NCBI GenBank assembly: GCA_013146195.2
Contig: CM028377.1
Coordinates: forward strand, 20,176,796 to 20,240,795
DNA length: 64,000 bases
Source of the DNA: Codonopsis lanceolata
Taxonomy: Eukaryota > Streptophyta > Magnoliopsida > Asterales > Campanulaceae
Direction: 5' to 3'
Each line of letters opens with the position of its first letter. Positions within the stretch are counted from its first letter, which is position 1. This document shows positions 11,340-22,482 of the stretch, in pieces. The notes under the pieces are model-generated. The model made no database searches. It was given only the letters and a program-made list of their open reading frames with translations, and was not told the origin of the DNA. The translations under genes were made by a program, and so were the position numbers.

Positions 11340-13507
11340 ATGGCAACTCTAAAAGCTTTTCAATCAAACAATGTCACTCAAGTACCCATTTTTGATGAAG
11401 ATCACTTTGATATTTGGAAGGAAAGGATTACAAGATATATGAACAATATAGACAAACGATTGATGGAATGTGTAAGAGGTGGTCCTATGCAACCAATGAA
11501 AATTAATACTAAAGTTGGTAAATCTTCTACTGCAAATAATGATACCATAAACCCTCTTGCTCCTGTAGAAGAAGAATATGTCCTCAAACCTCAATCAGAA
11601 TGGACTGAGGAAGACAAAATTACTGATTGACTGGATGCCAGAGCTGTACATATCCTGTCAAGTGCTGTACCTGATGAAAACTACAAACATATATATGACT
11701 GTGTAACTGCCAAGGAAATTTGGGATGCTCTTGTTGAATATGTGGAAGGAGACCAAAACACCAAGGACAACAAACTCTATGATTGCATACAAGAGTTTGA
11801 TGCCTTCAAGAAGGACCCTAAAGAATCTTTAAAGAATGCCTACGACAGATTTCTCGAGGTAAGTAATAGATATTCTTCTCTTGGTAAAGTCTATAGTATG
11901 AAAGATTTGAATATGTGTTTTCTTAGTAGCCTGGGAAGTAAATGGCATGTTAAAGTCACTGCCATTAAGGAAGCAAGAGACTTGAACAAAACTCATATAC
12001 GTAGTCTTGTTGCAAGTCTGAAAATCTATGAAAAAGAAGTTCTCAAAACTCAAGAAATTGAGAAAAATTTTAAAGGTATATCTCTTCAAGCTGAAGAAGA
12101 AACTTCAAAAACTTCTACATCACCGTCAGATGATGACTTTGATGAAGATGAATTTGCTGCTTTTGCTAGACAATTTAGAAAGTTTAAATCATTTAAAATG
12201 AACTTTCAAAAACCTTCAGCAAACTTTCAAAAGTCTTCATCAAATCCTCAAAAACTTTCTTCAAGCTTCCAAAAAACCATCTACTTCAAACTTTCAAAAG
12301 CCTTACTTCAAAACAAATGAAGACAAAGTTGAGAAAGAAAAAACTATTGTGCTTTAACTGTAGAAAGCCTGGTCATTTTGCTTCAAATTGTCCATTTACA
12401 AAAAATGAGTATTACAAAAGAGCTCCCATAAAATTTGAAAAACAAAAGGGCTTAGTTGCTGAAGATCAAAATCTTGCAACTTGGATTGAAACAGATTCTG
12501 AAGATGAATCTGCTGATTTTGAGCAAGAAGCAAATCTGTGTCTTGTTGCAGAATCATCAATATATGATTCAGATAATGAGCTTCCAAGTCCAAAATATTC
12601 AAAAGAGTCTGAAAATGAGCTGTCAAGCTCACCTATTACAAACTCCAAACTGACCAAGGTCATCAAACCTGATCAGTTTGTGGTTAAGAAAATAGGAAAT
12701 GGATTTTATGGACAAGGAATCATAAGTCAGCCAGAAAGGAAAGCCAAGTCAACTTCTCCAAGGACGGCTAAAGTAAGCCATGATTCAAAAACGCAGGAGG
12801 AGAAGGTTACTGACTCAAGTGTTGATGATTTGCTGGAACAAATGCAAGAAATGTATTCCAAGTTTGAAACACTTAAAATAATCCATGTTTCTTTATCTGT
12901 AGATTTTAAAAGAATTTCAAGAAAACGTGGAGCTTCAAAGATCAATGAGTTTTACAAAGTTCAGAAAAAGAATTGCTGCAACTTAAAAGTCTCAATGAAA
13001 AACATGAGATTCAAGCAAAATCTCGATGCCAGATTGTCGACCTTGTGGAAAGAAATCTTCGATCGACCAATGTTGTTGATACTTACTCAAAGTCAAAAGC
13101 TGTTGTAGAAACCATCATCACCAACAAAATCATGAAGACCAACATGGTCTTGGATACTTAAAGGATGATGAAGACTGTGGAGATCGCATACCAAAAGGTG
13201 AACCTAAGATTCTGCTGAAAAGGACAAGGGATTCGTCTATAATGTTGTGCCATTCACTTATCCTTAAATATGAATCAGACAAGAGGTACATTAACAAAGG
13301 ATAGGTTGAACAATGACAGTTGTCGGCCTTCTCCGTCACAAGCCTCTAAATCAATCGGCCTAACTCAACATCGACAAATGTCACTTAGCCGACAAAAGAG
13401 GAGGATTCAAGAAAGGCAACCGACAAGTTCAAGCCAATAAATTTTGTTGCTAAGACCTCTAAGCCGAGTCATAAGGAATCAAAGAATTCACCTCAAATGA
13501 CTGATAA
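11340..13507 (+). pseudogene. copia-1 gag and start of polyprotein (broken)
   Basis: This is a Ty1/copia Gag polyprotein. The start at 11340 gives MATLKAFQSNN, followed by FDIWKERITRYM, typical of copia Gag N-termini. A TGA at 11628-11630 (probably an old Trp codon) is followed by the UBN2-like core in the same frame (IWDALVEYVEGDQNTKDNK, FLEVSNRYSSLGK). An indel in an A-run near 12270-12320 shifts the frame to the zinc knuckle CFNCRKPGHFASNC (CX2CX4HX4C, about 12350). The tail (12400-13108) is acidic and Ser-rich and continues, with further shifts, to KTSKPSHKESKNS just before the gap. Protease, integrase and RT are not visible. It is non-functional; SIRE/Maximus-type affinity is only a guess. 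Confidence 0.8.
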
Positions 13508-13607
13508 NNNNNNNNNNNNNNNNNNNNNNNNNNNNNNNNNNNNNNNNNNNNNNNNNNNNNNNNNNNNNNNNNNNNNNNNNNNNNNNNNNNNNNNNNNNNN
13601 NNNNNNN
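13508..13607. other. Assembly gap (100 N)
   Basis: A run of exactly 100 N, probably a placeholder of unknown true length. It separates plus-strand copia-1 from minus-strand copia-2, so the 3' portions of both may be missing here. Confidence 0.95.
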
Positions 13608-14200
13608 AAGTTCATAAGTGGTTGTGAACCGACTTAGAAGGCACTCTAAGTATGTAAGGCAAATATTAACAAGCATCCCCCAAAACGAAATTGGGAGGTT
13701 GGCCTCGTGCTATCATCGACTCTAACCATTTCAACAATGTTCGATTCTTCTCGCTCGCAACACCATTTTGTTGCGGAGTTCTAGGAATTGTCAACCTCTA
13801 CAGATTCCCTTTTTCTCACACAATTCTTTAAATTGATCGATAAATATTCACGCCACTCGCCAGTTCTAAAAGTTTTTAAGCTTTTATCCTTTTGATTCTC
13901 AACCTCCGCGAGAAACGCCAAAACACTTGAGAGCTTCATCATCGCGTGAGAAATAAGGTAAACATAACCATGGGCTGTATAGTCATCGATAAAAGTGAGA
14001 AAATAGGAAGCTCCATGACGTGCTTAACATTCATTGGTCCGCAAATGTCTCGAATGGACTAATCTCTAATGGTGTGTGGCTCTTTTTGCCTTACCAAAAG
14101 GCTTTGCAAACTTTTCCTCGCCAAAACAAGATTCACACAAGGGTAGGTTGACTTTGGCCGAGAAGACCCCAAGGGCCTTCTCTAGCCAATCTAGTCATCC
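13608..14200 (-). pseudogene. copia-2 integrase remnant
   Basis: Antisense translation shows decayed Ty1/copia integrase in order: a CESC zinc-binding pair with GK.KAKRAT context (about 14080-14150), a YFLTFIDDYT-like core strand, a KTFRTGEW-like segment, and TPQQNGV-like plus NRTLLEMVR-like pieces near 13720-13790. Many stops and shifts interrupt it. Confidence 0.75.
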
Positions 14201-15480
14201 TATCTTTTCCTATATGTCCAAGTCTAGCATGCCATAACTCAATTAGAATCATCATAAACCATGCAAGAATAAGAATTAAGAGAAGAATTATGGGAATCCA
14301 ACAAATCTAATTTAAAAGAAATTATCTCGACAAAGAACCATGTCCCAAAAACTCATCACCAAAACAAATATCCAAGTGATCATTACTAAAATTAAAAAGA
14401 ATATCCATGTCCTAGCAATTGTACTACCGATAGTAGATTATGTCGAACTCCGTGTGCATAAAGAACTTCATGAAGAGTCAATGTGCGGCCCTCCGCAATT
14501 GAAGTTGGTATGAGCCAATCCCTTGACTTCAACATCTAATCTGCTTCCCCATGAAAATTCTTCTTGTACCAAGATGAACTTTTCGATAATCTACAAATTT
14601 TCGATCCTCGTCACATGTTTGGTTGAGCCTAGTCTACAATCCACACAGGAGAGAGTCAACTAATAAAACATGAGAGCAAACATAACTTTGTATGGAGATA
14701 GGATTAAGTGATACCTTCTTGGGCTCAGGACAAGTCCCAAAGAAATGACCCAAGGCACTACGCTTGTAAAGACTGCTGGCAATATTCGCCTCCGCGGCGT
14801 AGCAATCTTGTCACTTTTAGCCCAAATTCGAGTCTTCTTGCTTTTAGCTTGTCTCTTGCGTTCCGTGGTGGCTTGCGCGACCTCAAGTGACAAGAGCAAG
14901 ATCACGAGTCGCAGCACTTATCACGCGATTCGCCCATGACACTCACCCTCAAGCTCAACATGGCGAGATACATCTCCAAAGTCCGAATGGAGTCTCGTAT
15001 GAGTCAAGATACGCCTCAAACCACTCCAAGAATCAGCAAAGGAACGAATCACCGCTTGAACTTGCCGCTCATCGATAAGATGAACAAGCAGTTTTAAGAT
15101 CACGAATCATTCTACATCTCATGAAGTTGTTCGAATGTTTCGCTTCGTCAATCTTATAGCTTTCAAACTTGTAGGTCAAAGTCCTTAACTTTGTAGCAGA
15201 AGTATTCCCATAAATGCGCTTAATTTGGTCCCACATATGTTTAAGTCAGCGCTTCTCAACCGCCAATCGATCATTATGCATGCTACTCATCATAGTGCTG
15301 CACATCGATCTTTTTTTCCACAAGGAATTTCTGCATTTTCTCGCGATGCTCGGGCGATGGTCAAGTTACCAATCTCGGGTTCTACCATCACAATATCAAG
15401 GTTGTCCGTAACCTCTTGCTCTAGCAAGTACATGTGATTTTCCTTTGCCAAACACCATAGTTTGAGCCATCTAATTTCTC
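14201..15480 (-). pseudogene. copia-2 gag and protease remnant
   Basis: Antisense pieces include LKHMWDQIKRIYGNTSATKL and a YKFESYK motif (about 15150-15240), the UBN2-type copia Gag core. A decayed zinc knuckle reads SALGHFFGTCPEP (about 14710-14760), its first cysteines partly lost. The protease region (14400-14650) keeps no clear catalytic motif. Order and strand agree with the primer site at 16955. No open frame longer than about 90 residues remains. Confidence 0.7.
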
Positions 15481-16950
15481 ACCCTTATTAAAGGTCAATG
15501 ATTACATTCTCGAGAAGCAATTTCACTACAATTTGTTGCAAAAATAAGACATAAGCATATATATATATATTTTGATTCACTTTTGTTTCAAAAATCAATT
15601 ACTAAATATAATCACATCATACACGTAAGGAGGGAAATCCGCGAGGCTTGTAATCACAACCAAAGCATGCACAACATGAAAATATTCATAAATTGATAAT
15701 TTAAACAAAAGAAATATGATAGAACGTATCCATCAAGTACATATCATGCACATAAATATTTTCACTACCAAAATAAATTTATTGGGTCTCAGATAGTCCC
15801 AATCGCAATTTTAGAGCCCAAAACGACAATTAAATATGCTAAAAATGACTTAAAAATAGCTTAAAATTCACAAAGAATTTTAAAAAATTCCTGTAACAGC
15901 CCCAAACAACCCTAAACAAATACAGACGACAAAAACCCCGAATATTATTTTTGTAATTTTAAAAAATCGAAAAAAAGTTTTTACACACCGAAAAAATCAA
16001 AAACATTTAAAGGTCGAATTGATCAAAAACAGACCACCATGGACCTTGCCAAAACATCCGCATACGCACTGCCGCTTGTTCACGGAAGCATGTAACAGCC
16101 GACGCGCTTCACGCCACCGCGCGCGCTGGCTTCCTTCGCCGACCGGGCGGTGATCGGGCTTTAGGGTCGATGCGGGCGCCACGTGGCGCTTACGGCATGA
16201 CGTCACGATGACGCCGCCGACGCAGGATTTTTTCGAAGTGGGCCCCATCGAGCACGTGGCGATGACGTGGCGTACATGAACGCCAATGGTTGACCGTGAC
16301 CGCCGCCAGTCGGCCGGTGGCACCTTCACGCTCCTCCACGCCGCCTCGCCGAGAGTGCTCAGCCACACGCCGCATTCTTGTGGTCCGATGACCTCACCTG
16401 AAAGTGGCGTTGGACTCGCCTCTCCTTAGTACATCCCAGTGGTGTACTTTTTATCTCGAAAGGAGTGCCCAAAATGGCACGTGTATCGAGGCCGAGAGTG
16501 GGGTTCGTTTTTGGTCGAATTTTTAACCCAAAAAATCGATTCGCGAATGGCTAACTTCGCGAGGCCATAAAACGTTCATTTTAAGTCCAAATTAAGCATA
16601 TAATATGTCGTTGGAAAGCCCTCACGGAGTACTATAAGTACAGTCCATAAAATCACGATTTTACAGAACATAAATAGGTCAAAAAAGCATGCAAAGTTTT
16701 GGAAAAATCACTTTTCAACAAAACTTGAGTTTGCGATAATTTGAAAAATACCCAACGGAATTCAACGAGAATTTTGTATGTTGTTCGCCTCGTCATAGGT
16801 AACTCAGACATATAAATTTTTCTCGAAAATTTTAAAGTTTTACACATAAAATAATAAAACTCATTTGTTTCGTTATCGGGTAAAACTTTTAAACAAACCC
16901 CAAAACAAGAGCATGCGATTCATGACATAACGATACGAGCAATCAAGCAA
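15481..16950 (-). other. copia-2 untranslated leader with GC-rich island
   Basis: This ~1.4-kb stretch lies between the copia-2 primer site and its gag. 15997-16500 is strikingly GC- and CpG-rich against an AT-rich background. It has a 123-residue minus-strand frame (15997-16368) that I do not recognise and would not call a gene. The island carries a cluster of ACGT-core motifs (separate entry). Its origin, leader or captured promoter/gene piece, is unknown. Confidence 0.5.
16178..16485. promoter_or_regulatory. Cluster of G-box/ABRE/C-box motifs
   Basis: Five ACGT-core sites: GCCACGTGGC (16178-16187, perfect G-box palindrome), TGACGTCA (16198-16205, perfect C-box), CACGTGGC (16253-16260), TGACGTGG (16263-16270) and GGCACGTGTA (16476-16485). 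These are known plant bZIP binding motifs (ABA, stress and light response). Whether they act here is untested. Confidence 0.5.
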
Positions 16951-16954
16951 TAAG

Positions 16955-16966
16955 GCTCTGATACCA
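16955..16966 (-). other. copia-2 primer-binding site (initiator tRNA-Met)
   Basis: TGGTATCAGAGC on the minus strand, 1 bp inside the LTR edge, fixes the orientation of copia-2. Confidence 0.85.
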
Positions 16967-16967
16967 A

Positions 16968-17773
16968 TGAAGGATATACGATATATATATCATACAAGTT
17001 CGCTATCAAAACAATAATTAATGATTACCCTTATGCGAACTAGAGCCTTGTGCGCAGCGGAAGAATTTCGCTTGAGCTACGATCTTCGTATGCCAAGATC
17101 CACAAACCTGCAAGTCTCTCTCGTCGGATTGATATCACGGAGCACGGATATCAATACTGGTTCACACCGCAAATCCAAGCCTCTTGATGGTTAGGCTAGA
17201 GGGAGTATTTTGATGAGATAGATTTTAGGGGAGAGAGGAGGCGGTCAATCTAAAGGAGACGTATTCTCCAATTTGGTTGATTAGGGTTTTATCCCTTTTG
17301 TTGCCCTATTTATATTATTACAAGAAACCTATTTCTTGTAGGTTAAGTCAATCCTAAACCCACTTGGATTAGGATACTAATTAACCAATAAATAATATAA
17401 ATATTATTTCCATGTGGGTGGGACTAAATAATCGGGCCGCAAGCCCAATTACCAACAAATATATTAACAACCTTGCAAATATCCTTATCTATTTACTGTT
17501 ATTATTATCAACTCCTTTATTTATTTTGCTTTATGACTATCATTATCAAATGGACAACTAATTAGGTTCAAGCCCAATCTAAATAAATAATTAAAGGGTG
17601 TACTAAACCGAAGTGGGCTTGCTATTAAATCAAAATAGGCTCAATTATCGATTTTATTTAAATTAGGTCAAACCATAAATACCGGTCCAAGATAACTAAA
17701 CTAATATAGGCCTAAGTACATTTATTCCATTTATTATAAAAATATAATATCATCAAAATTTTGGGATATTACA
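16968..17773 (-). repeat. 5' LTR of antisense copia-2
   Basis: On the minus strand the segment begins TGTAATATCCC (17773) and ends CCTTCA next to the primer site; 806 bp. The outer edge is inferred from the TGTAATATCCC start and the abrupt change to gypsy coding sequence at 17778. No second LTR is available to confirm it. Confidence 0.6.
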
Positions 17774-17777
17774 AGTC

Positions 17778-19127
17778 CAGTGGCCCAAAGGTGCGTTTTG
17801 ACCATACACTTACTCTCGACTAGCATCTTCCTTTGGTTTTCATACACTTGGCTTGGAGTCAATGGAACGAGTGTGATTGGCATTTGATTAAACCCGAATG
17901 AATACTTACTAGTGAATCCATCATTCTTCACTCACCACAATCATTCAACCATTGAAGATTATAAGGCTGTGGATGCCTTGATATTGGCAAACCCAACTTT
18001 CCCATCATGAGAGCAGTAGCGATGTTAGTACAACTTTCTCCATCAATGATCACACTACAAACCTTGTCCTTGATACGATAATGCGTGTGAAAGAGGTTAT
18101 CACGTTGACCTTCTTCTTCCTCCTTAATTTGCATACTCAAAACACGATGAGATATACCAAAGCCTCTAAAGGTGTAAGCTCCCCCTCGGCTACAATTTCT
18201 CCATATTCATCTTCCTGATTTACTACCACCTCATTGCCACGTACCACCATAACCCATCGATTTTCACACTCACTTGTTATATGTCCCTACCCTTTGTACT
18301 TGAAACACTGCATTTTCTTGTGAAGTCGTATCTACTTTTGTTTCGGGCTCAATCTTGGGTATGACCTTATCTTGTTGTTAATTGCACTTGAGTTGAACTG
18401 CTTGGACGAATGGTACTCCTCCTTTTTTGTTGTTGCTTTATTTTTGCCATGTGTACCATCTCACCCAAATCATCATATTGATATAAATCAACAATATCTA
18501 CAAGTAGGATTCAAACCTGTAAAAAATCTCGTCATTGTTATTTTGGAATCTTCACCCAAATTAGCCATAGCAGTCAACATCTCCATCTCCATCTCCTTAT
18601 GGTAGTCTTCAACACTCTTAGATCCTTGTGCGTCAATTTTTGCACTTTATGTGGAAATCACATATAATAGTGGCTAGGAACAAATCGATGTCGCACAAGA
18701 CACTTCATCGCTTCCCATGTAATAACCGTTGGCATCCCAATTTTCCTCCTATTAGCCACCATATACTAACATAATCAATGAACTCAACATCAGCTAACTT
18801 AACCTTCCTCAAATCGGTGTAGGCATAACAATCAAGTACTTCATTTCCCAATCAAATTATTCATCTGGATGACTTAACCCCTTGAAAACATGAATCTTCA
18901 TCTTAATTGTTCCCCAATTGTTTTCATCTCTCCTTGGAACCTCTACCCTTCCTCTAGATACCATGGTTCCCTTCCAACCCAAGCTCGTCAAAATCTTCAT
19001 CTAACGAGTTACCTCTTTGAGCCCTACGTTCTCTAGGTTCCTCCCTTCATCTATCATCCTCAATCCTCTCAATTCTTTCCCCTAGTTCGTTATGGCCAGC
19101 TTGTATAGTAGCTTGTATAGCAATTAG
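17778..19127 (-). pseudogene. Gypsy gag-protease relic (antisense)
   Basis: Antisense translation gives a Ty3/gypsy Gag end and protease. The N-terminal side has an NELGERIERIED coiled segment (about 19060-19110). Next comes a zinc-knuckle remnant CFKYKG.GHITSEC (about 18270-18320), where the second Cys is Tyr. The protease segment VCSVIIDGESCTNIA (about 18010-18060) has the D-G-x-S motif typical of plant gypsy proteases. The C-terminal piece ITLVPLTPSQVYENQ (about 17830-17880) is also typical. Stops and shifts are frequent. RT and integrase are absent; copia-2's LTR replaces sequence beyond 17778. Confidence 0.75.
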
Positions 19128-20087
19128 GGGTAAATTCGGGCAGGTCCATATTAATAGTTTTCAATCACTCCAATCCATCATTTTTTTTTCAACCGAAAAA
19201 GTTACTTTTGGAGCAAAAAGACTATGATATTGTTAATGAGCCTGAGGCACGCTTGATCGCTCACTAAAATGCACCGCCCTGCATCAAAATTTTCACCACG
19301 ATGCATCAAATTATTTGTCTAATTTAATTTTGCATTGCACTGCATCAAATTTTGCACCGCAATGCATCCGTTTTAAATTAACTAATTCAATTTTGCAGCA
19401 CGATGCAAAAATTTGTTACACAACGATACATTAGTTTAAAATACCTTATTCAATTTTGCAACGCGATGCAAATATTTGTAGAACCGCGATGCATTAGTTT
19501 AAAATACATTTTCCAATTTTGCAACGTGATGCATCAAATTACCAGACCTAATCTATTTTCTTTCCGGTACATAATCAACAAATAATTCAAAATGTATATG
19601 TTTTTTTCCTGCATCCCAAATCCAAATCGGCGCATCATGATTCACGAATGATGCATTGTGATTCGAAATTAATGCATCAAGATGCAAAAATGTGTCCAAC
19701 AATGAAAGAAAAATTATATTCAAGCATTTCATCAAACACTTTACACACATAACAACACAAGACACAAAAGGAAGAAGAAGAAAAAGAAGAAGATCATCAT
19801 TATGATATGAATTAGTAAAAGAGTAAGAAGTTCGAGTGACGAAGAAACTGTGTGTAGTAACTACCGTTCTTCCTAGTCACTCAACTTCCCACTCTGTTTT
19901 CACTTCATATTTTTTTTGCTTTTTTGGGTGAACGAGTGAGAAGAAGAAAAAATTTACAGCATTCTCCGAATTTGGGTAATATAAAAACAATATTTTGAAA
20001 AATGAACTTTACCAGTTGATAAAAAATTAAAAATGCTGGACCAGAGAAAAAATGTTTTAAAAAGTGTACCAGATAGCAATTAACCCT
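19128..20087. mobile_element. Probable DNA transposon inserted in the gypsy gag
   Basis: The 960-bp segment starts AGGGGTAA and ends TTAACCCT (7 of 8 inverted match) and interrupts the gypsy gag reading on both sides. Flanking CAATT occurs near both ends, but a clean target duplication is not seen. The interior contains GATGCA-rich repeats. Superfamily not assigned. Confidence 0.5.
19255..19720. repeat. GATGCA-rich degenerate repeat
   Basis: Repeated blocks of the form CAATTTTGCA-CG-GATGCA followed by GATGCATTAGTTTAAAATAC, spaced about 70-80 bp, with an inverted-looking tail (19630-19690). Confidence 0.6.
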
Positions 20088-20190
20088 CCAATTAATCCAA
20101 CCGTTGACTTTTAGCCTAAACTCTCTTAATTTGTACCTTGAGGTTCTTCAATGGTAGCTGCTGCACCCTCCATTATTGGGAATTTCAGTC
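20088..20190 (-). pseudogene. Start of the gypsy gag relic
   Basis: Antisense MEGAAATIEEPQGTN-like sequence resembles a gypsy Gag N-terminus. It appears to continue the 17778-19127 relic once the inserted element is skipped. Short and therefore tentative. Confidence 0.4.
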
Positions 20191-20515
20191 ATTTAGCTTC
20201 TAACTAATTCAGATTAGATAACAGAACATTCTTATCACAGGAACAATTAATTAACAAATTGATGACACAAGCTACAGGTTAAGAAAATGAAGTCGTTGGG
20301 TTTGCTGTTGACATAGATGTACCCCACAAGTTGCAGATTAATTAAGTGCTCATGTGTCATAATCAACAATTAGAAATTGATACCCCTCCTTCTCAAAATG
20401 ATTTTTTATTTATAAATTAATAAATTAAAAATTAATGTTGACTTTTACGTATTTTTTTACGAGTATATATACTGATATACATAAGGAAAATGCAATGTCT
20501 ATAAAATTTTATAGA
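20191..20515. other. Unassigned spacer
   Basis: About 325 bp, probably leader of the gypsy relic; no primer site recognised. Confidence 0.3.
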
Positions 20516-20523
20516 TTCTAAAC

Positions 20524-20703
20524 TAGGGGTGTCGTAAATTTTTTGGAGCAACCTGAACAGGCCAAAAATGGACCGGACCAATACTTTGGATTGGTCCTGG
20601 ATCTGAATTTTCACAGAACCGGAGAATTGGGTCGGTCCACGATTCCAGAAAACAAAAACGCAGAACCGGACCGAACCGGACCAATGTGTATTTATTATTA
20701 TTT

Positions 20704-20780
<77 letters not shown>

Positions 20781-21158
20781 TTTTTTTCTCTATTTCGTTT
20801 GTATTATTTTGTTATTTTGTTTCCACCGATTTGTTATGTTTATGAGTTTATGATTTCGACATTTTTAATTGTTGAATGTAATTTTATGGAAGGTTTTTTA
20901 ATCTATTTATGAAGTTTAAATCTTTTAGATTTTATTATGTATTTGTATTAAACAAGTAAAAAATAAATAATCATCGTATTGGTCCGGTCCTGGTTCTCGT
21001 ATGTATTCAATTGGTTATGGACCGAACCAATGTATTGGTTCTTAAACATATTGGGTTGGTCCTGGTTCTATATTTTTTGAAAATTAGACTATTGGTCTGG
21101 TCCTGATTTTCACATTTTTTCTAAAAAAGTGGACCGAACCGGACCAAGCTCACCCCTA
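20524..21158. mobile_element. hAT non-autonomous element with perfect TSD
   Basis: The 635-bp element begins TAGGGGTG and ends CACCCCTA. It is flanked by the identical 8-bp direct repeat TTCTAAAC (20516-20523 and 21159-21166). Subterminal regions are filled with GGACCGAACCGGACC-type repeats in both orientations, as expected for hAT transposase binding. The interior holds a (TA)n tract (about 20706-20776). No transposase; a MITE or deletion derivative. Confidence 0.9.
20706..20776. repeat. (TA)n microsatellite
   Basis: About 35 TA units inside the hAT element; reading frames across it are artefacts. Confidence 0.95.
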
Positions 21159-21238
21159 TTCTAAACATCACACCCACTTAAATGGCCTATGTATTGTGTC
21201 CTTGCCCTTTATTTAAAAGTTCATTCATTTATTTTATA

Positions 21239-22145
21239 CTCCATCCGTTTTAGACAATTAGTCAATTATTCTATTTTGAAATGTTTTACTTAAAAAGTCA
21301 ATTTTAAAAAATTACGACATAAAAATGCTGTTTTATTACTAACGGACTACTAAAAAAGTCATTTTTTTAAAAAAAAAAATTAACTTTCAAACAGAGACTT
21401 TTTGCCCAAAATAAAGAGAATATAATATGAAATGTAGGTCATCTCTCTCTTTATTTCAGCACTCTCTTTATTTCTTTCTCAACCTAATATTTTGACGGTT
21501 GTAAACAGTAGAAAATAATCAAGATGATGATGTTTATAACAACTATTTTACGGTAATTTTATTTAATTTACTCATATTTATGTTCTTTCAAAAATAAAAA
21601 AATTATAGTCTAAAAATGGAAGGACCGAATACATGGGAGATGGGACGACCTACATTGGTTTGTGGCAATATATATATTTTTAAACGAAGCTCAAGGCCAC
21701 GAAGGACATCAGGCCTTCATGAAGGAGGGCGGCAAGTAGTCTTTCCACATCGCTGCAATTCATGCGGTGAGGCCTTTGCATCATTCTTTGTAACATTTAG
21801 GGGTGGTCTAGTGGTAGAGCTAATCTTGACAAAATACAAAATGTGAGGTCAAGTTCCATCTCTTCCCAACACACCACCTTAGCATGGTTTTTTTTAATTA
21901 AAAAAATCAATCATTTCGCGAACTCTCCCAAAATTCCCGAATTATTGTCTCGTTCATCAAATCAATTACTCCATTTGCTCTGGATAAAGAATCGTCGTTT
22001 GAAAGTCAAACTTTTTAATAAAATGACATGTTTAGTAGCTCATTAGTAATAAATTGACTTTTATGTCTTAATTTTCAAAAGTGAACTCTTTAAGTGAAAC
22101 ATTCCAAAAATGAATTAGTGGACTCTTTGCCCGTAGTGGACGGAG
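21239..22145. mobile_element. Mariner/Stowaway-like element with long TIRs
   Basis: Starts CTCCATCCG and ends CGGACGGAG-like (GTGGACGGAG), flanked by TA on both sides (21237-21238, 22146-22147). Left (to about 21425) and right (from about 21968) arms align in inverted orientation over about 180 bp with many substitutions. The centre (21430-21967) contains a tRNA-like segment. No transposase frame. CTCC.TCCG ends with a TA duplication indicate the Tc1/mariner superfamily. Confidence 0.6.
21799..21905 (+). mobile_element. tRNA-derived SINE-like segment
   Basis: A box-A-like TGGTCTAGTGGTAGAGC (21804-21820) is followed about 30 bp later by a box-B-like GGTCAAGTTCC (21847-21857), then an A/T-rich tail. 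This is the internal Pol III promoter arrangement of plant tRNA-derived SINEs. The cloverleaf is not intact, so it is not a tRNA gene. Confidence 0.5.
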
Positions 22146-22184
22146 TATTACATTGTAGAAATATCAACTTCTTTCAACTTAATA

Positions 22185-22482
22185 CTTCCTCCGTCCTGGA
22201 TAAATGTTTTTAGTGGACAAAATACAAAGATTAAAAAATATAATTAAAGATGAGTTGTAAAATATGTTGTGACAATAATACACATTATACACATTCTCTC
22301 TCTCGTTAATTCTATTACTATTACACTTATTCTCTCTTTAGGATTTACAATAATGATAATATTAAATAAAATGATATATTAAGAAAAATGATAGAAAATT
22401 TGTACACCAAAAGTTTTTAAAAACATTAGTTGAGACATCCTAAAATAGAAAATAGGAACATTTATTCGGGGCAGAGAGAGCA
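22185..22482. mobile_element. Stowaway-like MITE
   Basis: A 298-bp segment between TA dinucleotides. Ends are CTTCCTCCGTCCTGGATAAA and, reversed, TGCTCTCTCTGCCCCGAATAAA, one indel apart. No coding capacity. Confidence 0.6.

Noticed and set aside
15997..16368. GC-rich 123-residue minus-strand frame as a gene
   Set aside because: No recognisable domain, arginine-rich composition expected from CpG-rich DNA, located in a retroelement leader.
21799..21870. Functional tRNA gene
   Set aside because: Box A and box B resemble tRNA, but no cloverleaf or acceptor stem pairs; more like a SINE head.
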